A stretch of 64,000 nt of DNA from Paramacrobiotus metropolitanus (lineage: Eukaryota; Tardigrada; Eutardigrada; Parachela; Macrobiotidae), in assembly GCF_019649055.1 (NCBI RefSeq), contig NW_026570240.1:186001-250000 (forward strand), in the 5' to 3' direction. Within the stretch, counting starts at the first letter, position 1, and each line of letters opens with the position of its first letter. Under the pieces are notes generated by a model that was given only the letters and a program-made list of their open reading frames with translations, searched no databases and had not been told where the DNA came from. A program made the position numbers and the translations under genes. Of this stretch, positions 46,488 to 58,942 are shown in pieces.

Positions 46488-48943
46488 ATGGCTGGAAATC
46501 TTGGGAGGAACGGTGCCATCGACCTGGGCCAGCCTCGTTCTCCTTCTCCTGAAGCAGCTGCAGCCGCTGTGGCCAACGAAAAAGATGTGTCAGCCCCATT
46601 TTCTCCTTATCCCTTCTCGCCATACTATCGGAGCGGTGGTAAGAAATCATGGGATGAGACTTTTTGCCATACCTTGGAGTTTGCTGCTTGCAAAGCAGTC
46701 GTCAAAGAAAGGATATTCAGAGTTCACGTTGTTTTCGCGTTTGCGCTGTTGCCCCGTTTTTCCACTTTTCCGTACAGATTGTTCTCGTTTTTATAATGTT
46801 TGCCTTTTGACATGTCCCTGTTTTTCTTATTGTCAGGTTCTTCTCCAGTGAATTCGCACTGCGGTTCTCCCGTGCAGTCCGATGGCCATGCTGCGAATCG
46901 TTCTCCTATTTATATGACATACGATGGCGACATCGTGGGAGATCCGGGCGGCGGTTGTAGTGTCCGTAGTGCGAACACCATTCCCCCTTGCCCCCTAAAG
47001 CCGGAGTTCCGCCGCCTCCGCCCCCTCCGATAGGAGAACCACCCAAGAGCTTCCCACATGTGCCTTTTCCAGCCTTTTCAGCCAATAATTATGCTCCGCC
47101 GTCTCCGCTTCCTGCTGTTTTGCTGGAACGACCGCCATGGCTTCGCCAACGCGCGCCCGTGCCCGGCAGGCCCCCCGCCCTACCCCGCCCTCCTCCCATG
47201 CAACCCGTCGCGTTTCCTCCACCGTCGTTGTGGGCACGACCGGATGAGGAGCAGTATCCCAGTGCTGCCTTGGCGGGCTTGAAGATATCTCCATTCGAAG
47301 AGATCTCCTCTGCTTCTTCGGCATCCTATTCCCCCGTCACAAATCCCACCCGCCATCCGACCTCGTCGCTCTCCGATGGCGACACGGAGAAGGAACTGGA
47401 GCAAAAGGGCTGCGTTCCGTATCGTCCCGCTGGGCTGTTGATGAACGCGCAGAGGCTTTATCGACCAGCCGGGCGAAATCCGTTGCAGCCCAACCACGAT
47501 ACCTGGCGTACATACCGTCCTCCTCAATACATTCCGTCGCGCAATCGCTCACCGCAAAGAAATTATCGTTTTATTTGCTCCCGGAGCAGAAGCCGTTCTA
47601 GTTCGGACAGCAACCATTCCACATCCAGAAGAAAGCACTCGTACAGTCGATCTTCTCGGGCGGATTACGATAAAGGTCGTGAGCGGGCATATTCACGAGA
47701 GCGTAGAACCACGCGCTATTCCTCTTCGCATCGATACCGCTCCTCTTCGCGGTCGTCATCCCGAGACAGACGGTCTCGTGGGCATCGATCATATTCCAGC
47801 GATGACAACAGGCGCAGTTCCCAGCGCTCGTCGCGACGCAACCGGTCGCCTTCGCGATCTCCTTCCCGTGGGGTCGATCGAGACTGTCGATCACATTCGC
47901 GAGATGCGTCGCCCAAAAAAAGCACAAGTTACTTCCAGCGACACAGTTCAAAATCATCACCACTGAAAAATTCAGAGAAAAAAGCTGCGAAGCTTAATGA
48001 TGCGGAAGATGATAAAAATCTTCGAACCGCTAAAACTGAACGAAAGAAAAGTAAGACAACATCGTACCGTTTTATGCACTTTGACTTATCTCATCTGCTT
48101 GCAGGCCATAAACATATGAAAGCCAGTGGAGGAGATAATTTGGCAAATGCGCAGAGAACAAAGCCTTGTGACATCGAAAATTCGCTTCCAGTGAAAACAA
48201 CGTCTTTTTTGTGTGAGGATGAAACAGTAAAGAGAACAGAGAGTGGTATGTTCGTTCTGCGTACAGTATTTTAGGAGTTACGTGACTGACTCAATGATTT
48301 TCAATAGTTATGAGCAAGAACGAAAATGTGATAGCAGAATATTCAACATGGTATAAACTTACAAAAAGCGGACGAGGTTTATTTCACCGTAAATGAGGTG
48401 ATATTTTGGTTACAGAGGCTGTGATCTTCGAAGATTGTTGTCAGTATGAAAGTGACATAAGTGCATCAAGTCACGTAGATTTATTATGTTGCGCGAATCA
48501 TACGGTATTTGTAAATGTGATGCATTAATCGGAATAAGTAATCACAACTGTCAAATGAGATCGTGGATGCAAAAGGGAAAATGGGAGGTTCTATAATTTT
48601 TTTTAGAAAGTTATCGTAAGTAGATTGCCATTTTCCTGCAGGTGCCGGCAACGATGTTTCTAGCACTACCAAGTCTACTCTTGATTGTAAGCTGCCATTG
48701 GAAGTTGCGTCTGCCATAGAAGATTTGTTTTTGCCCTGGGTGCAGGAGCTGATCGCAGATGATAACATGGCCGAAGACGAAAACAGCAGTCAGGAGGCCG
48801 TTCAAGAACTTGAAGATTTTGGTTCTATACGAGATTCATTGATGGATGCCAAAGAAAATGAACTACAGGAAACGTTAGAAGAATTGAAGCTATGGTGGCC
48901 CATAGATGATGTTGAGATAATTGTTCAACAAGTGCATGGATAG
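46488..48943 (+). CDS. Proline-rich, arginine/serine (RS)-rich protein
   Basis: Five exons, 46488-46638, 46837-46953, 47001-48050, 48105-48245 and 48642-48943, give 586 residues. Residues about 90-170 are proline-rich, with a PPPPPPP run. About 270-400 form an RS domain (CSRSRSRSSS, SSSRDRRSRGHR, NRSPSRSPSRG), which suggests pre-mRNA splicing or RNA-processing partners in nuclear speckles. I see no RRM or zinc finger. The acidic C-terminus (LFLPWVQELIADDN to PIDDVEIIVQQVHG) looks folded and helical and may define a family I do not recognise. Intron 2 (46954-47000, gttgta donor) is only 47 bp and is needed to correct the frame. Intron 3 (48051-48104) is 54 bp, stop-free and in phase, so it could be retained. 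Confidence 0.75.
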
Positions 48944-51900
48944 GTAATGAGTGATGATATATGGTCGCTGGTTGCCTTTGTACAGTTAATTGCATTTTAT
49001 CCGATTTCTCAAACGTTGTTATCTCCAGTGGTGTTTTTGGAATAAGTGGATTTACTTTCCCTGTGACACGTATCCTAGAAATATAATTTTCTGATAATGT
49101 AGGTATATTTTTGGTTGCTCACTGGTCAGTTGTCGTTAACGGTTTTTCTAAATGCATTACTACTTAATAAGACACGGAAATCAAAATTACTTGATACGAT
49201 CATTCGCTATGTTTTCTTATCAGTATCCGTCGCATATTTCGTTTTTCGATTAATGGGGCTGTCGACTTGAATTTACAGTCCAGTGTAAAACTGAAATTTG
49301 TAGAATTGATCTGACAATTGTAGGCATCGAAATCTTATCGCAAATTCGAAAATTCTTAATGTGTATTATTTAACTGCGACCAGGCATACAGTAGCTGTAA
49401 ACCGTAATATACAACTACGTTCTCGTTTAACTGTGTTCATTTGCGACGTACAGTTTTATTTAACATGTTGGGCTAATGGCATTTTGCGACATTTAATAAT
49501 GACATTACTAATTGATTTCGACATCTGGCACTATTAAGTAGTGAAGCATTCAAAACTTGATTTTTACCTTATAGGAAAGTGTGGCATATCTCACAATAAT
49601 GCGTTTGTGTATGACAATATGCCGAGTGGCTCGTATTTTTAGCAGATGACCTCAAAATTGTACATGAAATAGAAGGTACAAGGTTGCTGTGGCCTACAGA
49701 AATATGAGATGGCCAGTGCTGTCATTGTTATAATTGATTATAACTCTTGAAAAGTCAGTTTAGTGAAAAAACGTCGTGCTGAAGAAAACGAGGCAGTAAT
49801 CAGCTATGCCGATTATGCGATGAGATGCGTTCAACCAGCTTGGGCGGAATTTTTGACGCTTACATATTACAGAAGTACCGTACGTATGCTGATGCATTGG
49901 TATTCACTTTCGCATTGTACCGTATACTCGTATGTCCGAGGCACAGTACACACTACTCACCCTAACCATTAAGTTAGAACCGAATCAGCTGCGGCAAAAT
50001 TCTTTGTGGCAGTTGACGCTGTGCAATCTCACCGGAATCATCTTCATCGTTGCAGACGGCATTTTTAAGTGAACTGCAGGAAGAGCGCGACTATCCGCAT
50101 GCAGTTTCACGATCTCGTTGATTAAGTCTTGGCTACGACATGATTCTGTAATCGGAGCTGCCGTTTTTCGAAAGCGAGATTAACCCAAACCTTCCCACCC
50201 TACCTGGATTGCATACCGAAATCTCAGGATATCCGTCCAATAACACCCGCTTTAACTTTCGCAGGCTGGACAGGTGCGTAATTAATGAGCAGAAGGCTCC
50301 ATGTCTTACCATTATTTTGTTCGCGAAAGACATCAGGCCACACACTGTACAGTGCTAGTAATTTCTTACAACATATAACTACTCTAGATCTTCATATCAT
50401 ATACTTCTGTTTAATAAAAAGTTACTGCTAACATGCTTACATCGTTTTTGATTAAATTGTCGAAATAACACTTCAAAATTTTCATCTACAAGGAAAACTT
50501 TCATGTCGCCAAAAATGTTGTGCAAAGTCTTCGAATGGGAATTGCTAATTGGCAATGCCTCGAACTCGTTTATTTGTACAGTATGTAACTTATATAAATG
50601 AAAACTTTTAAACAGCCATTAAGACTTCGCTGTGCCATAAGTAATTTTTGTTGGTGGTAAACATTTTGACGATGGTCATTCAATAATCCAAGTCGTCTCG
50701 ACTGATAGCCGGTATTATGCTATCATTGCGTATTACCTCGTTCGTAATCCGATTCAACTGCTGTATATAATAAAGATTTATATGTAAAGAAACCGATTCA
50801 GCTGCTTTACTTAAACTTTAATTACTGGCCGTATACCTTTCGAAAACAAAAATGGGCAGTAAACGTTTTAGCAAAACTGCATCGCGTTTAGGTTAGGTTT
50901 ACAGTCGAGAGTTGCACAATTAGTACCCATCGGTACACAGACGTTTTTAGGATTTATTCACGAGAAATAGTCGCGATAAACTCCATTGTTCCATTTCGCA
51001 CAATGCATTATTCATCTATTCCTACAGAAATATTGAGCAAAAATAACAAATATGGGGAAGGGCAGCAGCAGTGCACATTGTTGCAAAACAATTTCGGCAA
51101 AATCAGCACTGTTACCGATCCACAATATGGACTTAACAGAAAACAAAAAATATACAACACAGTAGCCAGTAAATGACACTCAGCATTTCCTGCCAGATGT
51201 CAGTGAACTATAGGCCTGCCTTTTTGTTAAATTGAGTACAAACCGTTCTTTTATAACGGCTTCCAGAATGGAGTTGGCGTTAACCGGTTAAATTATATGT
51301 TTTATCTAAAATCTAACTTATTGTATGTTCATAAGAGCTGAAATTTGGGACTATGCACTTCATTGGATAGCGTACACCATAAATCTATTTATTCTTGTAT
51401 TAGTTTTTAGTCACACGTTTATTTATTAATAATATACGTATAATTTTACTTTTAGGCAAATTATCAGGAACGTTTTTAACGTGCAGCTGTTGCTATTTGA
51501 TGCATCGGAAACAAGTTCGAAAGTGAAGGTGAGATAAACAAGCCTGAGTTGGTCGCATAATAAAGCTGAGATAGAACGCACTCGTGCTGCATCCGCTGAT
51601 TTCGCTTTTGTAAAACAAATTAATTATGGTTATACTTTACGAGTTATTTGTGAACTCGAAATATCACATTATTACAAGCTGTCGATATAACCGATATTCA
51701 AAGGCGTAGTTCAAAGGCATCTATCGTAGTTATGCGCAAAATCCAGTATTTTCTCGTTACTAAAATTTAAATAAAATGCATACTTACAAGCTTATAATTT
51801 TTGGCGCACTAACTACAGATACAGCAGAGTACGCACACAGGTACAAGTAGTGAAACTGCTTTGTTTTAATGGATGTGAATGGAAATACAGGTTGAAAGAG

Positions 51901-54011
51901 CATAACTGGCTTGCGGCATAGTGCATTAAATGTATACTTCTACAGTAAGTACTTCAGCTTATTAATTCCGCTAAACATTGTCACTGAAGTCAAGATGGAA
52001 TGTGGCCAGCCTTTTCACTCGTGCACAGTATAAAAAATAAAATCTGTTTAATTAATTAGTCAGTCAAGAGGCGATATTCATCGATGTCTTATAGACCATC
52101 AGATGATTGTCTAAAAGCCGCAATAGACTCACTCTAGATTTTGAGAGGACATACTAGGCTTTGCTATACAAGCGAATGTAGTTATACGGAATAAGTAGTC
52201 TTTGTAACTAAATTTTAACGAAGTAATTATTTTTTCTGTAAAGAAACAATTAATTTGTCTGTACGTTTTCTCAGCTCTCCAGTTAACTACTTAAGTAACT
52301 AACTACTACTTAAGCTCTCAAGTTTTACAACCGCACGTTAGTCGAAATAGTACTGTACATCGATCCATATCGATGTCTGCACTTCTCTGCATTTTAAATC
52401 GTGTGAGATTTTGTGATTGCGTATCAGTCTCGCTGTTAAACTGTAGGCTGTAAAAATATGCAAGTTTACCTTCTTTCCGGTTGGTTTTATTGTTTATACT
52501 GGCATATTTTGCTCGCTGCACATCCGAGAAGCATATCCTAAAATGGTTGTCGGATGTCGGTGCGCATTTAATAACGTGTAGGTAAATAACCACTTACAGC
52601 TCGGTTCGCTGCAGTAATTACATTGCATAACACATCGTTACATACAACCTATATCCCTCAAGTGGGGCTTCTTATCCAAAACAAATAAATAAGAAGCTTA
52701 TATATACTGCCTTGTTTGCATTAATTGCATCCTGTGAAGATTAAAAATGTGCGTTAACGAATCCAGGAAATTTTAAGATTTCACTCCCACACCCGAGACA
52801 TAATGTTATTTGTAGATTATGTTATGTCAAAATAATGAGTAACATAATTACTCAGACGGATAATATACAGAAATGATTCAGTCAGAGAGCGGCTTCTTAA
52901 CTGGAGTTTTTTCAACGTCAATGGTTTTTGGTGCTTAGCCGACGTGCCAAAATCCACTAAATGAGCTACGGTCTACGTAATTAACGATAAGGCGTACTCG
53001 TGCGAACTGCACGAGAATATAAAATTAACAATGCTTTGTAGTATATGTAGTTTTCTCTCATTTGTCATGATTCCGACATAAATTAGTAACAAAATTGGGT
53101 GGCCACTGTCAGTAGTCGATTGAGAACCAAAGTATTTATGGCATTTGCAAACTGAATCGGATATCGTACTGACAATGTAAGGAAAAGGTTGTAATTGTTG
53201 AATGCTGTACCATAGGTTTTATGGAAAACTATTTAATGAAAGTGATTTTATAATGAAACCTTTGTAACTTTGTGTATTCGTATTTAAATGCTTCGGTAAT
53301 TTTGTCAGTAATAAAACCGAGTGAAACGCAAATTCGGCCGGGCACTCTAAAAGTGATTGTCTGTGAGTACTTGCCGGCCATCGGTACTTTTTGCAACTGT
53401 TACCGGATTCCGATATTTTTGTGCAGTTGTCGAAGTGATCTCATGCGGTTGATTTTTGACCAAAGCGCTTGAGCATCCCATTAATGGGTTGCCTTGGGAT
53501 TGTAAAGAGTGCCATCAACACGAGCGTGATGCTACAATTTCTTCGTGGCATCTGCATCCGATAGCGTCGTTATGAGTGCGGTGAAACATGACATCCTGTT
53601 GTTGTCTTCGTAAAACTTTTGCCAAATAATGTGCGACTCAAGTAGTCACTCAGTCATCCGATATAGCGTGCTCCACAATATCGATGCATGTAATCTGCCG
53701 TATGCCGTTGAAGTAACTAGCGCAGACTATAAATAGGAAGTTATTAAAGAGACACATTTTCCTTCTGTGTGATTTTGCACTGGTTTCCTTTTCTAAAGCG
53801 CAAACGCAACGCTGTCGGTAAGAAGGAATATTTTTGCCGGAGCAATGCGAGCACACGTAACGCGAGAAGATGATTTGGCATACATTTCGTGTATGCCATG
53901 CTTTCGGCATACTTGTTGACGGAGTGTCTTTTGCAGAATCTCCGTTGATGTCGGCCGGTGATCTGCGGTTGCAGAGGATGCAGCGTCCTGATTCATCTGT
54001 GTGCTAGAGAA
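48944..54011. other. Gene-poor 5-kb interval
   Basis: This is the longest stretch without a supported gene. It is AT-rich and dense in stops. Weak candidates are a plus-strand open piece at 49.77-49.9 kb (KKRRAEENEAVISYADYAMR) behind a tttag acceptor, and minus-strand pieces at 50.0-50.35 kb (LRKLKRVLLDGYPEIS, then a final piece ending near 49.97 kb). The latter do not splice together cleanly. The right end (about 53.7-54.0 kb) probably holds 5'-UTR or an upstream exon of the next gene, with an acceptor-like ttttgcag ending at 53937. Confidence 0.5.
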
Positions 54012-57000
54012 ATGAGTATAGTAAAGATCCCCACTATACCAGATTCCGATTTCGGCAAACGGTCCGTGTTGCAACCCCTGGGGCCGAGCGTGCCGGGAGG
54101 GTCATTCCAAATGCAGACTTCCGCTGCTGCGGATACACTGAAAGTAAAAACCCTCTCCGACGATAGCTACGAAAGTTCATCCTCGCCGGAAGACAAGACC
54201 GTACTGGAAAAGGTCTGGGAGAAAAATCCCCTGGCACTGCTGAAGCGGCATATTAAACCATTAATCACTGCTGCTGATCAACCGCCGGCCAGCTCAACCG
54301 GCAACGTGTCGACCGGTGTGACGGTTGATGTGCGCGTGAAGAAGGAACGATCTGATCATGATGCAGATCACGAGGCGCAACCGGCCAGCGGCAGCAGCCT
54401 GATGGTGCTGAGTAAACACGGCATCCGCCGGAAGCATAAACGACACCGATCACTCGACGCCAAAACCGCCCGCTATTACGCTAAACGCCAACAGGCCACA
54501 TGGACAGGGCTGGGCAGTTTCCGCGGGCGCGCCATGTCGTCCAGCTCCGACGAGGAGAACGGCGGGAAAAAAATCCGCGAGCGCTCCCCGAGACGAAAAA
54601 AAGGCGCCAAAGGCTCTGATTCCGTGAGCAGTAAGACGCCATCACGGGATCCCTCGGCCACGCCCCTGCCCCGCCCCGCTCCCCGTGGTCCCGAAGATTT
54701 GCCCCTTCCACAAATGGAGTTCCACCGAAACCGCCCATTGCTAAGCCGCACACAATGGCCACACAGGTCATCATTCAGCCATCGCTGACCATCCCCGCTA
54801 TTGAAATTACAACACCGGACATCAGCGTATCGGTCGACGACCAGTTGCAATTCAGCCAATCAATGACGGATTTAAATAAAGCGGCAAAAGAGACGAATAC
54901 TAAATCGCGCACATCGCTGGATTCCGTGAATGTTCGGCAGACGGAGAATCTGCAGACGATCGAAGAATGGCTGCATTCCCGGAAGAGCATCCCGGAGACG
55001 CCCAAACTGAAGTCATCGGTGTCAATGCAGCTCTTTCCGCTGCCACCGGCGCCGGTGTCATTGTCCAAAAATAGCACAGCCTGTGAACAATCGGTGAACG
55101 CTCCTCGTTATGCGCATTATGCGTCGGTCAGCGCATTGCCGTGGAATCATCCGACGAATCGGCATTCATTATCGGCATTCGATGAATCAGTGTTGGGATC
55201 CCGAAAGGAGCCTATGTCACCCGACAGTGTTAAAAATATGCGCCAGTTCTTTGAGCATTTACACAGTGACTCACCTGTTGATGCAGCCGGTGTGGCTAAA
55301 TCGGCTGGCAAAATGACAATAACCGACGGCAAATATTCCCACGACCGCGCCCCGGTGGTGCACGCCGAGAAAACACCCGATCATCCACCGGTGACAAAAA
55401 GCCCACTGCCGCCTGCCATGCACCACGGCCGTCTGGGAATCGTGATGCAGTCGACGGAGCGATCTGAGTTGCTGCCACTTTTCAGCGGCAATGTCACCGC
55501 CGACAGCCAGTTCTTGCACAATGCACTACAGATCTCCAACAATGCCAGTCGCCTGCTCAATGATTTACGTTCATCGCCCAGCCTGCAGGATGCCACGCTG
55601 ACGCCTGAGCCACAGTTGGTGCTGCAAGTGTCCGACGGGCGAAACACGACGCGATGGAGCAGTGATTGGCAGATCAACCGCTCATCGAATTCCGGTGCCT
55701 ACAGTAAACCCAGCAACCTCACTCGTCCGTCCTCAATTTCGGCGTTTGATCAGCACCGTCTGACGGTGCCCGGAAGACCCAACCCCCTGCGCGAGATCAA
55801 CCACCACGAACTGGAACGCGCACTGGAAGAGCTGGATGAATTTTATGAAAGTCTGAGCGCTAAATCGGAGGACGTCACCATCATTGCGGAACCGGAGACG
55901 GTCATGCGGAGCACCCTGGATGGAGGAAGGAGTTTCGATTCCGGTCTGTCGTCCTTGCAGGGACGCGGTGAAAATCCTTATTTAATTTCAAAGAATGAAC
56001 CCGACCGGTTAGAATACACCAAGCAGTGGTTGCAGGATGAGAAGCATGTCGCTCCGCGACGGCGCAGTCATAATCCGCAGACACACGCGATGGCCACCAT
56101 CACCATGGCTCCTCCTCCAGTGCCTTATTGGTCGCCGCCGACAGACAATGAGCGGCATATTGTCGGTGAGCGGCGCCGGTTTACGGGGCATCCACGGGAT
56201 ATGAGAGACGACAGGGGAAACGACCGGGATAATCGGAAAAGTGGTCGAGGCCAGAAAGATGATTATGCACGGCGTAAGCTGACTAACAGCAAGACTAACA
56301 GCAAGTCCTTGTCAGATTTACCTAATCCCAGCTATCTTCTCATGTCCGTAGTGTACACGCCTACGGTTTTCACGGGGCCGGCGCTGGAGTTTCAAAAGTA
56401 TCCCGGCAGCCAGAAACCGCAGCCGCACATTGAAATGGATGATCTAAGTACAAGAAAGATTATCCATTCGCAAAATACCCCGCTCTTTAAGGTCACCGCG
56501 GATCTGTCCAAACAGCTGCCCAGCTCACGGAATGATTATGCTACTCCTCATTTAAAGGCTGTAATCAATGAGAAAAAATCTCGGGAACCGGACACTGTCA
56601 GGGATGATGCGGCGTTCCGACAATTGCGCAGTGACCGGAAGAATGTCACCGAACGACCACAAACGCTGGTCGTCAAGCCGAATTTCGTGCAAGAGAAAGC
56701 GGGTGGCGGATTTGGAGGAAAACGAATGGTGTCGGACTCGATTCGGCAGCTGGCGAAGCAGTTCGAAGGGTCTCCGAATAAGGATTCCAAAGGCGAAATT
56801 AAGCCCTTTTTCCGTCGATTTACCGGTAAATCTCAGAGCAGCCCGAACCCGGATGCTGTTCACGCCGCTATGCAGATTGATGGGAAACGAGTTACGCTAA
56901 AATCTCCGAATGCCGCCAATCCTCATGTGATCCGACGTAGCAATTCGGTGAAACAGGAATCGCCAAAAATTTCGCCAATTTCCGAGCTGGACATGGAAAA

Positions 57001-57184
57001 GTTGTTACTGTCGCTGTCCGCCATTTCGTCCAACTCTACGCCGACTGTGGCCAGCAACATGCAGCTGGCCGGTGATTCTAACCTTTCGATGCAAACTGCC
57101 AGTACAGGCGCTAGTCCCTGGGCAAGACTGACCGGAAGAAAGAAAGTCTTTCCCACGGCGTCGCAGTCTGGCATTTCTGTGTGA
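54012..57184 (+). CDS. Large, mostly disordered serine/proline-rich protein
   Basis: Two exons, 54012-54623 and 54746-57184, give about 1,016 residues. The first long frame runs into a different frame near 54.75 kb. A gtgagc donor at 54624 and a ctaag acceptor ending at 54745 remove the shift in phase. The protein is low-complexity, with S, P, R, K and D dominant. Features include a basic cluster near residue 135 (IRRKHKRHRSLD), an ERSPRRKKGAK block, repeated SVSMQLF/SPxS segments, an E-rich helix (HHELERALEELDEFYESLSA) and a charged DRGNDRDNRKSGRG stretch. I see no enzymatic domain or signal peptide. GC content and third-base GC are higher than in neighbouring genes. It could be a cytoskeletal or scaffold protein, but no family is recognised. 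The start is the first ATG, and the frame is open upstream. Confidence 0.72.
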
Positions 57185-58942
57185 TTTGGGTTACTATATT
57201 TTTCACATGCAAATGGGTGCCAGAGTCTGCAAATGTCTAAATCACAATAACGCTAAATGCAACTCCATGCAAGATTTCTGTACTTAACTATATTACTTCT
57301 TCTGCAGCACAAAGTGCTTACTGTTTAAATAATAAGTGTTTGTGCGGTTTGAATGATATTTTAGTTCTATGAAACCGTGACAGATGCAACGATAAAAACA
57401 TACAGTATAAACCGTACAATATTTGTATAAACAGTTAGAAATGGAAGCGCAGTCTGAGTTTAACGTGGCAAAAAAAGAACTTAAGACAGAGAATCCGCAA
57501 AACAGCGGTATGATATAATTGTGTCCTTACAGCTTTCAGGAACCTCATAATCAGCCGCCAAACTTGAATTCAATAATCATAAGTCGCACGAATAAAAATA
57601 ATAGGCTGGTGTTCGAACAATATAGCCAACTTCTTAGAGCTAGGTCTGACAAATAAAATACTGAGTAAATTAAATAAAACTCATGACCGGCGCCATCTCT
57701 TTGTTTTAACCACAGACAAAGTTAAAACTACATAACTTTGTCGCTTACATAATAGAACTATTAGAATGAAATATCCGCGCACATTCCTCTTTCACTTATG
57801 TTACGGCCATATCACTGAAATAAAGATCGCATTAATTTTACGAATAAGTACAAATATGTATATCACTTCACAAGGCTCGCGTGGCGATTGCCAAATTTCC
57901 CTTACCGTCCCGTTGTGCCAATAAAACCACAAACAGACAAACTCATATTAATTTTGTTGCAGCATTGTAATCAACGTCTCGAAAAAACGAAAACAGGATA
58001 CTTTTACCACCAAAATTATGCAGAATATTATACATCAGAACGGGGATGCGCACGTAGTAAATTGTTGCAGCTCCTGTCGCAGCAGATTGGCTGATTGTTA
58101 GCTTTAAAAATTTGCTCTACACGAAATGTCGTTATTGTAGCGAATGATTAGCAATATCGTCCAGTTGGTCAGCTTAAACAAAAAGCCAATATATGATCAA
58201 AAGAGTTATTCTTACTGAAACAAACACCATAATAATACTCTCAAGGGTCACCGAGTTGTTTTCGAAGCCTGCTAACTGGCGGAAAAGTTTATTTGCGAAG
58301 AACCTTTATCGAATTTATTGCCTCTGAATCGGCATCAGTAGCTAATACAGCAACCAGAACACTAATTCTAATTAACCGTCATTCAGAAATTTTTACATCA
58401 CAAATGTTACATATTCACCCACTCCATGTACATTCATCTGCAGAATTAGAAATGCCCCAGAAATGATGCCAGAACTGGCTAAAAACGCTAGGACAGAGAA
58501 ACAACTAATACTACAGCAGACCTACTATACAATAAGGGAAACACCAAGAACCAGAATCTGTGCGCAGAACCAATTTCCATCAAAGTCCATAAGAAAGGTC
58601 ACATGCCGGATCTTCCCATCCATTTCCATGCAGCATAGGTACACGTCGATACTAAACGAGTAAATGCCATGACAGAAAAAAATTTCCCAGTTTAAGCAGA
58701 TCCATAATGGGCGGCAAAACGCTATTGGAAAGAATTTGTCTTCCAAGGTGGAAAATTGTCAGACGTAAGACAATACAAATCAAACGCGAAACACGGCAAT
58801 GAGTACGAAAAAAGTCTGTGTTAAGAACAACTATAAATAAGGCAGCAAGTAGTCACTCGGATCCTGGTGCTTCTTTCATTTATCACGCTTTGCGTCCCGC
58901 TTTCCAATTGCAATGCAACAAATTTGCGCACAAACAGCACTC
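57185..58942. other. Convergent 3' spacer between disordered-protein gene and E74
   Basis: No exon with support over 1.76 kb. AATAAA hexamers are frequent (for example 57333, 57591 and 57651 regions), and polyadenylation sites cannot be chosen among them. Confidence 0.5.

Noticed and set aside
47180-47963. Minus-strand frames opposite the RS domain
   Set aside because: Antisense of arginine/serine codons is automatically low in stops. No independent support.
54476-54859. Minus-strand frames of about 100-130 codons opposite the disordered-protein gene
   Set aside because: Shadows of a GC-rich coding strand. The plus frame continues through all of them with better composition.
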